DNA of 64,000 nt from Vondammii sp040505895 (GTDB lineage: Bacteria; Pseudomonadota; Gammaproteobacteria; Chromatiales; Chromatiaceae). Below the pieces are notes generated by a model. It had not been told where the DNA came from. It did no database searches and saw only the letters and a list, made by a program, of their open reading frames with translations. Location: the NCBI GenBank assembly GCA_040505895.1, contig JBEVXU010000020.1, positions 62,001 through 126,000 of the forward strand, given 5' to 3'. The position numbers and the translations under genes were made by a program. Shown in pieces: positions 1 through 6,785 of the stretch (position 1 is the stretch's first letter; the number at the start of each line of letters is the position of its first letter).

Positions 1-217
1 CAGCAAATACCGGATGCCCTGTATCGTCTAGAGCAATTTCACGAAATGGTAAATTTTCTTCATCAAATTCAAGCACCCACTCTTTTACTAGATGCATTTT
101 ATTTTCATATCCCGGATTTGCTTTTGGAACAAAGAACAAAACAGTTTTAAGAACTCTTTGAGAAAGGCTATCCCCTTCATCCCAATCGGTTGCTAGTGTT
201 GTTCTGAGGTATTTCAT
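1..217 (-). CDS. Integron cassette 7: unknown protein, C-terminus beyond window
   Basis: The open frame runs from an ATG at 217 to the window edge, so only about 72 N-terminal residues are visible, beginning MKYLRTTLATDWDEGD. There is no signal peptide or membrane segment, and the visible part is rich in acidic residues. I do not recognise the family. It reads leftward like the other cassette genes and starts just after an attC site, with a plausible ribosome site (TTAGGA) 4 to 9 bases before the ATG. This makes it the seventh cassette gene counted from the integrase. The function is unknown. Confidence 0.6.
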   Translation of the reverse strand, partial: MKYLRTTLATDWDEGDSLSQRVLKTVLFFVPKANPGYENKMHLVKEWVLEFDEENLPFREIALDDTGHPVFA

Positions 218-226
218 TTCCTAATC

Positions 227-317
227 ACATAACGTTTAACACACGAGCATATTACAACTACAGCCGGTCTTTTTCGGCTGTAGTTGTAATATGTCGGCGT
301 GATGTTTCTTGTTAGGC
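227..317 (-). other. attC site of cassette 6
   Basis: Outer core boxes are GTTAGGC at 311-317 and ACATAAC at 227-233, which read GCCTAAC and GTTATGT on the cassette strand. Between them is a perfect 16-base inverted repeat, 251-266 against 275-290, with an 8-base loop. This is the standard folded attC layout and the clearest of the six sites. The stop codon of the cassette gene is 4 bases outside the box. Confidence 0.85.
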
Positions 318-320
318 CTT

Positions 321-695
321 TCACATGAGTTGCCTAACCGATTGAAACGTACAATCTGTTGGTGGACGATTTTCAACATAGTACCAACGCTTAACAATAA
401 GATCCTCTTTGTTTACGACAAGCACATAATTACATTTATCAGGCCTGATGCTCACTAGTTCAAAAGTTTCTTCATCTATTTTACGTCTTTTAAAAGACCA
501 TTCCTCAGGATGTTGAAATTCAGGTAATCTTTGCCCAACGTATCTTTCCAGCACTGGCTCCATTTCCTCAATGCTAACCATTGATACACAACCAGAGCTG
601 ACCATCCCCACACAAATTAGAGCCAATATTCTTGCTCTATATGCCATAAGTGCCTTCAGTTCTACACCCGTAGTTTCCTTCTTTCTGGCATTCAT
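321..695 (-). CDS. Integron cassette 6: small putative lipoprotein
   Basis: A 124-residue product of unknown family. A hydrophobic stretch ending in the lipobox VSSGC is followed by about 88 polar residues with two further cysteines. From the ATG at 695 the n-region is long (cysteine at residue 36) but the ribosome site is good (AAGGA). An internal ATG at 647 gives a typical 20-residue lipoprotein signal (MAYRARILALICVGMVSSGC) with GAAGG upstream, so either start may be used. The product is probably lipidated and held in the cell envelope. No function can be assigned. It is enclosed by attC sites on both sides. Confidence 0.6.
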   Translation of the reverse strand: MNARKKETTGVELKALMAYRARILALICVGMVSSGCVSMVSIEEMEPVLERYVGQRLPEFQHPEEWSFKRRKIDEETFELVSIRPDKCNYVLVVNKEDLIVKRWYYVENRPPTDCTFQSVRQLM

Positions 696-716
696 TCCGA
701 TATCCTTTTTTGATGG

Positions 717-789
717 GCCTAACGCTTGGGCTCAGGCGGCCCGAAAACGCGCCAGCGTTTTTGGGGTCGCCTGTAGCCTCTTGTTATGT
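717..789 (-). other. attC site of cassette 5
   Basis: Core boxes are GCCTAAC at 717-723 and GTTATGT at 783-789. Between them is an imperfect GC-rich dyad with arms around 731-750 and 753-777. The stop codon of the cassette 5 gene lies inside the distal core box, which is common in integron cassettes. Confidence 0.8.
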
Positions 790-1290
790 TTTTGATTTCT
801 TGGGCAAACGCCCCTTCTCTGCCTCATCTTTAACCTTATCCCATTCTTCTTTCAGAAGCTTTTGGACATCTGCCACCATTCCTTGAAGAACCTTTTTAAG
901 CTCTTCCTTCTGGCTTTCGTGAGTATGCTTTGAGACCTGATCTATCCATGAAATAATTTTTTCGCCGAGCGGCTCACCAGGATTAACCTGTAGTTGAATC
1001 AGTATGCGAACCTGATCAATTTCTTTGATTATTTCTTTGGATTCATCACTCTCTTCATTGAGGTCGGTCATGACCCAGTGGTAAGTGAGGCCAATGTACT
1101 TCGATACATTCTCACGCAGTGCGTTAATCCATTTGACGCGTTCAGCCGTAACCGAATTGATGTAAGTAGTGCGCCTATTTATATGAATGTTATAGAGAAT
1201 ATTAGCTAAGCCAATGACGAACGTCAGAGCAATACCAACAACGTAGAACACGTCCTTCAATTTGTACGCGCTTTCCAGTTCAAGACTCAT
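784..1290 (-). CDS. Integron cassette 5: single-pass membrane protein, unknown
   Basis: 168 residues. One N-terminal membrane segment (about residues 13-34, VFYVVGIALTFVIGLANIL) is followed by a basic stretch with the phrase INSVTAERVKWINALRENV and then a long charged, probably helical C-terminus ending in lysines. It looks like a membrane-anchored cytoplasmic helical protein. I have a vague memory of similar uncharacterised proteins but no function. The start at 1290 has AAGGA about 10 bases upstream. The stop is embedded in the attC core, and the gene fills its cassette. Confidence 0.65.
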   Translation of the reverse strand: MSLELESAYKLKDVFYVVGIALTFVIGLANILYNIHINRRTTYINSVTAERVKWINALRENVSKYIGLTYHWVMTDLNEESDESKEIIKEIDQVRILIQLQVNPGEPLGEKIISWIDQVSKHTHESQKEELKKVLQGMVADVQKLLKEEWDKVKDEAEKGRLPKKSKT

Positions 1291-1309
1291 TGCTCGAATT
1301 CCTTTTTAA

Positions 1310-1396
1310 ACATAACGCTTCACATCACCGGCAGCAAAAAGCAGAGCGAGGAACGAGCGGCGCTTTTTGCTGTCCGAGTGAATGTGATTGTTATAC
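1310..1396 (-). other. attC site of cassette 4
   Basis: Core boxes are ACATAAC at 1310-1316 and GTTATAC at 1390-1396. Inverted arms at 1329-1342 (CGGCAGCAAAAAGC) and 1362-1376 pair with one bulge. The loop holds GCGAGGAACGAGCGGCG, which resembles the loops of the attC sites of cassettes 2 and 3. Confidence 0.82.
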
Positions 1397-1405
1397 GATT
1401 TCCGT

Positions 1406-2362
1406 TTACTTAAGATAGTCAGCCACCTTATTAATCAGGGACTTCGGGACGACCAGTCTTTTGCTATTTTCTATTTTGTTTGTTCCGTATTCTTTAGCTG
1501 CTTTTTTGAAGGCTGCTCGAAACTCCTTTTCAAGGACGAATGGTGGCTCAGGATACTGACTCAATTTGTGAACTTGAATTGCTTGAAAAGGATAATCTTC
1601 TTCATATGCGCCTATGTCTTTTGCTTCCACAGGCACGACAAAGTCAACGTACATCCATTCTATCTTTCTTGTGTTGCTGCCAGAAATTTCAAAACATAAT
1701 AGCCAGTCATTTCTGGTGACCTGAGATTTAGAGACATTCAGTATACCAACTGGTTCAGCAACACTGTACTCCAGCTTTGTTTTTTCTATTGCAGATTTAG
1801 CGGTTAATAAATCAGATTCAGACCACCAACCTATTTTCCATGGTTCTTTGTACGGCGATTTATACCAATCGTTAAAATGCTTTACTGTTTTCTTCTTCTG
1901 CCTTCTTTCAATAGCTCTTTTTAACTTTTTATCCTGTTTTTCGAGGCGATCCATGGCTTTTTGCGAAATGCTGTATGGTTCAATCTCATTAATAAGTCTA
2001 TCTATATCAAAATTATCACTATCAATGAGAACACCCGTTTCTTTTTGATTTGTTCTTCCTAGCGCGCGGTGGGAAATATTTGCTGATGTAATAACACACC
2101 CGCCTTCTGACCAATATACTTTTGCATGTAAATCATCCGAAAATTGTAGTTCTGCACCTCTACTAATCAGTGAGCGGACAGAAGAAGGGCTTGTGGCTCC
2201 TGGTTCAGGACAGCATATAATCTTTATGCCTTTTGGTGAAGGCAAAAACGACTCCGCATTTTCACCTAGATACGCAACAATCGCGATGCGTCGCTGGTGC
2301 TTTTTATCGAACACCGTTTTGATCGCCTTATGAACGTCACTTGATGTGTAGAGTATTCTCAT
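1406..2362 (-). CDS. Integron cassette 4: phospholipase D-like domain protein
   Basis: 318 residues with no signal peptide. Around residues 98-117 the sequence reads LHAKVYWSEGGCVITSANIS, a phospholipase D/nuclease HxK motif with Glu where Asp is usual, followed by the typical small-residue SAN step. Only one such motif is present, so activity would need a dimer, as in single-motif nucleases of this superfamily. The middle (about 140-165) is very rich in Lys/Arg, and the C-terminal half has aromatic-rich stretches of unknown fold. Similar single-motif proteins include nucleases and defence effectors, but nothing here proves such a role. This is the largest cassette gene, flanked by attC sites. 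Confidence 0.7.
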   Translation of the reverse strand: MRILYTSSDVHKAIKTVFDKKHQRRIAIVAYLGENAESFLPSPKGIKIICCPEPGATSPSSVRSLISRGAELQFSDDLHAKVYWSEGGCVITSANISHRALGRTNQKETGVLIDSDNFDIDRLINEIEPYSISQKAMDRLEKQDKKLKRAIERRQKKKTVKHFNDWYKSPYKEPWKIGWWSESDLLTAKSAIEKTKLEYSVAEPVGILNVSKSQVTRNDWLLCFEISGSNTRKIEWMYVDFVVPVEAKDIGAYEEDYPFQAIQVHKLSQYPEPPFVLEKEFRAAFKKAAKEYGTNKIENSKRLVVPKSLINKVADYLK

Positions 2363-2371
2363 TCTTTTTTC

Positions 2372-2431
2372 GTATAACGCCCACGTAAAGCGCGCGAGGT
2401 ACGAGCGTCGATTTTAACGTGCTTGTTATAT
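2372..2431 (-). other. attC site of cassette 3
   Basis: Core boxes are GTATAAC at 2372-2378 and GTTATAT at 2425-2431. It is the shortest attC in the array (60 bases). Arms GCCCACGT (2379-2386) and ACGTGC (2417-2422) pair around a loop containing GCGCGAGGTACGAGCGTCG, which is shared in part with the attC of cassette 2. Confidence 0.75.
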
Positions 2432-3133
2432 TCATTGAATTTGTATTCTTAGATTATTTAACTTCTTTTTAGTTATGACCTCAGCATAGCCATGAGGCCT
2501 ACCTTCTCCATAAGGCCCAGTTACATGTGGCGTCATTCTGATTTCGATAGTGCCTTCATCGTAAGAGAGAGTTATTGATTTAAGGTAGCTATCCAAGGCC
2601 ATAATTTGCCGGAATTCGATTTTAAAAACGTTGCCAATAGATAAGCACTTAACTTCGTTGGTACTTCGCCCCGTTTTTGGGATGTTGACAGGTTTATCGA
2701 CAGTGACAATTTTTGTTTTTGTATATGGATTCTCTTCACTATTGATAACGACTGTTACGTGACCGTCATTGGATCTCACTCTTCCTGAGAATGAATATAT
2801 TTTCGCATTTTTCGAGGGGGTGACGGTGTATGCGAGATTTTTTGTTTTATTGACGTATACCTGGAGAGTATTGCCATTTATAAGAGGCTCCTTCAGACTT
2901 ATTTGAACAGGGATTAGATTTCCATGTTTTACGCTTAATGGGACTTTTAAATAGCCGGGATGAGGTTTTGCTTCTTCCACATGCCTAGCGATAATGCTTT
3001 TAATTATGTTAGCTGACAGGTGCTCAGGTGAACAATCTATTGTGTTGATGGAGGAACTTGATGGATTGGTTACACAGCCCGGAATTAGGAAGCTAAGCGT
3101 TGAGAGAAATATGAACTTTTGGAATATTTGCAT
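2432..3133 (-). CDS. Integron cassette 3: lipoprotein with weak SoxY/SoxZ-like character
   Basis: 233 residues. A lipoprotein signal peptide with lipobox IPGC (cysteine 20) is followed by a serine-rich linker and a largely beta-strand periplasmic domain. Parts such as VPLSVKHGNLIPVQISLKEP and the later FKIEFRQIM segment recall the immunoglobulin-like folds of SoxY and SoxZ. The C-terminal GGC carrier motif of SoxY is absent, so this is only a weak structural hint. GGAAG before the ATG supports the start. It lies between two attC sites and its function is unknown. Confidence 0.6.
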   Translation of the reverse strand: MQIFQKFIFLSTLSFLIPGCVTNPSSSSINTIDCSPEHLSANIIKSIIARHVEEAKPHPGYLKVPLSVKHGNLIPVQISLKEPLINGNTLQVYVNKTKNLAYTVTPSKNAKIYSFSGRVRSNDGHVTVVINSEENPYTKTKIVTVDKPVNIPKTGRSTNEVKCLSIGNVFKIEFRQIMALDSYLKSITLSYDEGTIEIRMTPHVTGPYGEGRPHGYAEVITKKKLNNLRIQIQ

Positions 3134-3158
3134 AGGTTCTTCCGTGAGTATATTTTAA

Positions 3159-3236
3159 ATATAACGCTCACATAAACCGCGCGAGCTTGCGAGCGTCGGG
3201 CGACCGTAGGGAGCGTATTTAATGTGCTGGTTAGGT
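3159..3236 (-). other. attC site of cassette 2
   Basis: Core boxes are ATATAAC at 3159-3165 and GTTAGGT at 3230-3236. Arms CACATAAA (3169-3176) and TTTAATGTG (3218-3226) pair imperfectly. The loop contains GCGCGAGCTTGCGAGCGTCG, similar to the attC of cassette 3. Confidence 0.8.
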
Positions 3237-3240
3237 GCTT

Positions 3241-3603
3241 TCATTGCGCTCTCCATAGCTCCCTGTATTTGCGTTCATACTCCTTAGATAATTCTTCACT
3301 TTTTTGAATATTTAATTCCTCAACTCCTACTTCATATAGATTGGCAAGTGTTCTTGCAGCTTTCCAACCCCCTAATCTAACAGATGCCTTTAAACATTCT
3401 AATGCTTCTGCCTTCTGTATTTTGGTAGTCTCTTTTAGGAGATACCCTACTAGCTCTCCATTTTCCATGATTGGTTCCATAGCTAGTTGTGCATAACGGT
3501 GATAGGAAGCATCCGCACTTTCAGTGTTCATGCAATTAACTTGCGCATATCCCATCAGTGGATAAATGCTGACCAATATTATTAATATGGATTTCATTCG
3601 CAC
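3241..3603 (-). CDS. Integron cassette 2: small secreted protein, Sel1-like
   Basis: About 118 residues from the ATG at 3597; a GTG at 3603 is also in frame. An N-terminal signal peptide (MKSILIILVSIYPLMGYAQ) with likely cleavage after GYA is followed by a helical domain. The segment AEALECLKASVRLGGWKAARTLANLYEVG has the spacing of one or two Sel1/TPR-type helical repeats, so a periplasmic protein-binding role is possible. The attC core GTTAGGT lies only 6 bases before the ATG and appears to supply the ribosome-binding AGG. The function is not known. Confidence 0.62.
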   Translation of the reverse strand: MRMKSILIILVSIYPLMGYAQVNCMNTESADASYHRYAQLAMEPIMENGELVGYLLKETTKIQKAEALECLKASVRLGGWKAARTLANLYEVGVEELNIQKSEELSKEYERKYRELWRAQ

Positions 3604-3725
3604 ACCTAACGTTACAAATAAGTTGCTTGCGGATTTTAACCACGGTAAACACGGAGCTTATTGATTACACGGTTGTTCAATTTATGCACCACAGTAGCAA
3701 GTCCACTTGATTTGTTTTGTTAGGC
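3604..3725 (-). other. attC site of cassette 1
   Basis: Core boxes are ACCTAAC at 3604-3610 and GTTAGGC at 3719-3725. It is 122 bases long, similar in size to the large Vibrio-type attC sites. Arms near 3619-3630 (TAAGTTGCTTGC) and 3693-3708 (GTAGCAAGTCCACTT) pair imperfectly. Confidence 0.78.
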
Positions 3726-3729
3726 GCAT

Positions 3730-4608
3730 TTAACCCTCTGTAATTATTTTTATTTGGTTTGCATCAAAAATATGGAGTCCAAACCAAATAGGTGCGGCGG
3801 AAGCGGCAGGGGACCTGAATAAGTGATACTCAGCGTTTTTATCAAGTAAATAATTACCACTAAGCTCAATACCACTAAAAGGTAAAACATCAGTAAATGA
3901 TAGAGTAGCTTTACGCTCTTGACCCAGATTATGGTTTAGGTCATTTATTAGTACATTCAATGCAATATTAGTTGCATCGCGCACCTCTTTAATGATTTCA
4001 CTTGGAGATGCACCATTTGTACTATCTCTGATGCTCTCTAATAAATATAAAGTTGGAATATGACGAACATATTGACCAGACCAAATATCAGTACCTTCTT
4101 TGTCATACTCGCTAACTTTTAATACAACTGAAATTTGAACTTTGTCCTTTGAACCAATTGCTAGATAATTGTAAGGACTAATTTCATAATGGTTATTTTC
4201 AATTGATGTACCAATAAATTTAAGTTGCTGACCAAGGCTATTGTTCTTAACTTTAGATTTTATTAATTCATTAACTTCATTTGCTGAGTTAAAGTTTTTT
4301 AAAGCATCAAGTGTTGGAGCAACTTCATTGGTAGTTGATTTCATGCTTTCATTTGTGACTGCTACTCCTAGCGGCCCAAATAGCATACCTATCATCATGC
4401 CACCAGATGAAGAAGGACGTTTTCTAATAACTAGGTTAGACCCTTCAGGAATAACAGAACCCATTGGCATATTCCACGCGCTCGGTGAAAAGTGCTTAGC
4501 ATAGATTGGGGTATTTGTTTTTGCTTCAATGTTTGGCCTAACCATGCCACGCTGACAGCCAACAAGAAGTAGGATTAACATTATTAAAGCAATATATTTT
4601 ATTTTCAT
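3730..4608 (-). CDS. Integron cassette 1: lipoprotein, unknown
   Basis: 292 residues. A lipoprotein signal (MKIKYIALIMLILLLVGC, lipobox LVGC, cysteine 18) is followed by a mature domain of about 274 residues with a glycine-rich hydrophobic stretch at about 69-83 (GGMMIGMLFGPLGVAVT). That stretch could be a short membrane-associated hairpin, as in some envelope-stress lipoproteins. I do not recognise the family. As the first cassette after attI it should be nearest to any cassette promoter. Its base composition is much richer in A and T than the housekeeping genes downstream of the integrase. Confidence 0.68.
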   Translation of the reverse strand: MKIKYIALIMLILLLVGCQRGMVRPNIEAKTNTPIYAKHFSPSAWNMPMGSVIPEGSNLVIRKRPSSSGGMMIGMLFGPLGVAVTNESMKSTTNEVAPTLDALKNFNSANEVNELIKSKVKNNSLGQQLKFIGTSIENNHYEISPYNYLAIGSKDKVQISVVLKVSEYDKEGTDIWSGQYVRHIPTLYLLESIRDSTNGASPSEIIKEVRDATNIALNVLINDLNHNLGQERKATLSFTDVLPFSGIELSGNYLLDKNAEYHLFRSPAASAAPIWFGLHIFDANQIKIITEG

Positions 4609-4672
4609 TTCACTTATTATCTCGGTTTTATACGCAATGTTTGTTACAAATCACAATGACTGATTGATGCGC

Positions 4673-4740
4673 GCCTAACATTTAATTCTGCAACTGTAGC
4701 AGGTATTGGATAAAGCGACACGCGCAGGGAATCCAATACT
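4673..4740 (-). other. Putative attI recombination site
   Basis: The core GCCTAAC at 4673-4679 (GTTAGGC on the cassette strand) marks where the first cassette begins, and the integrase gene starts 130 bases further on. Between them is a perfect 9-base inverted repeat, GTATTGGAT at 4703-4711 and ATCCAATAC at 4731-4739, which could be an integrase accessory site or an operator. The position and core fit attI; the exact right limit is inferred. Confidence 0.6.
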
Positions 4741-4741
4741 A

Positions 4742-4770
4742 TTGCAATAGTTCTAAATATGTTCTATATT
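4742..4770 (+). promoter_or_regulatory. sigma70 promoter of the integrase gene
   Basis: TTGCAA at 4742-4747, a 17-base spacer and TATATT at 4765-4770 give a strong housekeeping-type promoter. Transcription should start near 4777. A GAGG ribosome site at 4795-4798 lies 9 bases before the ATG. I saw no convincing LexA box, unlike many SOS-controlled integrases. Confidence 0.6.
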
Positions 4771-4807
4771 TCATGTGTACTGTCGAGACACATTGAGGTT
4801 CTGACTT

Positions 4808-6194
4808 ATGCCAGCGAGTACCAAAATATCTGATGCCCGTATTGAGGCTTTTTGGAAAAATTATCTGCTGGTGCTGAAAAAATTTAGAGTCCCGGATAAG
4901 GCGCTTCCGTGGTACAGAAAGCATGTGCAGGCTTTTATCGACAAGCATCCTGGTACGCGGTTGCGAGAACAGACGGCTGAGCAGGTTGATGACTGGCTTG
5001 GAGAGTTGGGCCGCAATACGCTGTCCCCTGCTTGGCGGTACCGGCAACAGGTTGACGCGCTGCGCCTCCTCTTTTGCCATTTCCTGAGGCTTCCTTGGGC
5101 TGGTCGCTTTGATTGGGATCTCTGGCTTGAAGGTAGCCGGCAGCTCTCGAGTTCGCACCGCACAGTGGCCCGTGACTATGAGCAGATGCCATCCTGCAGC
5201 AAAACTGTGCCTAAAGGTTTGGAGAGACTCTTTCCTGAGCTTTACCGCAAGTTTGTTGCGGCATGTCGCATTCCCGACTACGCAACAAGCACTGAGAAGA
5301 GCTACCTTGGGTGGATTAACCGCTTCTTGTATTTTCACTCGGACTCCCTTCCTGAAAGCTGGTCTGAACCAGATGTAGCTTCATTTTTAGAGCATCTTGC
5401 GGTGAAACGCAAGGTTGCCGGGGCAACCCAGGCCCTTGCAATGAATTCTCTGGTTTTCTTTTTTGCACGGGTACTGGAACGCCCTTTGGGAGAGATTGGC
5501 CCTTTCAGGCGCCCCAAACAACCGGCACGGGTCCCTACTGTATTGGCAAAACGGGAAGTTAGCCTCCTCCTTTCGCATACGAAAGGGATGACCGGGTTGA
5601 TGACCCGTTTGATGTACGGCACGGGTATGCGACTGATGGAGTGTACTCGCCTCAGAGTACAGGATCTCGATTTCGAGTACTCACAGATTACAATCAAGAT
5701 CAGTAAAGGAAAGAAAGATCGGGTTGTTCCCTTGCCGGAGATTTTGAAACCAGAGCTTCGTGACCAGGTAGAGAAGGTAAGGAGACAGCATCAGGTTGAT
5801 CTGGAGCAGGGCCACGGATCTGTCTTCCTGCCGGATGCCCTGTCACGCAAGTATCCTAACGCACCCAATAGAGTTTATTTGGCAGTACCTGTTCCCCGCT
5901 ACCAAACTAGCGGTGGATCCACGCACTGGTGAAACTCGCAGGCATCACATCCACCAGAGCGCTATTCAGCGTACCGTACGCCGGGCGGCGGTAGACTCAC
6001 ATATACCCAAGCGTGTCACCAGCCATACTCTGCGCCACTCCTTCGCAACACATCTACTTGAGTCCGGAGCGGACATCCGCACTGTCCAGGAACTATTGGG
6101 CCACTCCGATGTAGCCACCACCATGATCTATACCCATGTCACTAAAAAAGGTGGGCAGGGAGTTGCCAGCCCACTGGATGCCTTGGGTACCTGA
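4808..6194 (+). pseudogene. intI: Integron integrase (tyrosine recombinase), frameshifted
   Basis: The intact protein would be about 462 residues and would catalyse attI x attC recombination. The first frame encodes residues 1-353, including the box I arginine (R275, GTGMRLMECTRL), the beta-strand lysine region (GKKDRVVPLP) and most of the extra helix unique to IntI proteins (LPDALSRKYPNA). It then runs out of frame and stops at 5932. Removing one A at 5867-5868 restores IEFIWQYLFPATKLAVDPRTGETRRHH and the HTLRHSF, LGHSDV and TMIYTHV boxes, down to TGA at 6194. The truncated product lacks His-Arg-His-Tyr and should be inactive. Usual IntI proteins are about 320-340 residues; here about 140 extra N-terminal residues precede the normal start. 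The gene is divergent from the cassettes, as is standard. A sequencing error is the main alternative. Confidence 0.9.
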
Positions 6195-6252
6195 TGTTCT
6201 GCTATTCTTAGGTCAAAGCCGCTTTGGCTACTTCTGTTTCAGGAGTCACCAC

Positions 6253-6687
6253 GTGGGTATGAAGGACAGGTTTTCTCCCACTTCATTGTTACTGGCTACT
6301 GTCAGCCACCTATCGGTCCAGACCTGGATCGCCTACGTTTTTGCCTCACTTTTTTTGTTGCTGGGTATTTTTGTCAGCCTCAGTGCTGGTGACTGGAGCT
6401 GGTTCTCTCGCAGCGGTTCACTGGTGGTCATCGTCGGCCTGGCCCTCACCTCCCAGCAGATCTATGAGCACATAGAGACACTCGCCCACCATCGGCCTGT
6501 CCGGAACCCGGAAGGCACCCCTCTTGCCAACCACGACTGGGCCAAAGGCAGTGGCAAGCGCGGGCTGCTTGATCGCCGCTACAGCAATGAGGTGATCTGG
6601 CAAAAAGAGGCCCACGGCTTCTATCTTTTGATTGTAGGCACTGCCGTTTGGGGGCTGGGAGATCTGGTGGGGCTATACCTTATATAG
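6253..6687 (+). CDS. Small membrane protein, unknown
   Basis: 144 residues from a GTG at 6253, chosen because AGGAG at 6241-6245 is 7 bases upstream; an ATG at 6259 is also in frame. Two hydrophobic segments near the N-terminus (about 19-40 and 50-66) and one at the C-terminus (about 122-143) flank a polar, basic loop containing HRPVRNPEGTPLANHDW. The protein should sit in the inner membrane. The family is not recognised. It lies between the integrase and the heat-shock promoter of hslV and is probably a separate transcription unit. Confidence 0.6.
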   Translation: MGMKDRFSPTSLLLATVSHLSVQTWIAYVFASLFLLLGIFVSLSAGDWSWFSRSGSLVVIVGLALTSQQIYEHIETLAHHRPVRNPEGTPLANHDWAKGSGKRGLLDRRYSNEVIWQKEAHGFYLLIVGTAVWGLGDLVGLYLI

Positions 6688-6710
6688 AAGTTCTGAATAG
6701 ACCCTCGCCC

Positions 6711-6738
6711 CTTGAATTCCCTTGTTTTCGCCCCATCT
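6711..6738 (+). promoter_or_regulatory. sigma32 heat-shock promoter of hslVU
   Basis: CTTGAA at 6711-6716, a 14-base spacer and CCCCATCT at 6731-6738 match the sigma32 consensus (CTTGAAA, N11-16, CCCCATNT) almost perfectly. The predicted start is near 6745, about 40 bases before the hslV start codon. hslVU is a known member of the heat-shock regulon, so position and sequence agree. Confidence 0.75.
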
Positions 6739-6785
6739 TGATCAGTTACAATAAGTTCCCCCCTGATTTTTCGAGGACATACAGC

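Noticed and set aside
571..795. Plus-strand frame in the cassette array
   Set aside because: It runs through an attC site and against cassette orientation, with no ribosome site.
4778..4797. CTGT-N8-ATTG as a LexA box at the integrase start
   Set aside because: The right half does not match ACAG, so it fails the consensus.
4739..5338. Long open frame on the minus strand opposite the integrase
   Set aside because: It mirrors the integrase coding strand, has no ribosome site or recognisable motif, and would cross the attI/promoter region.
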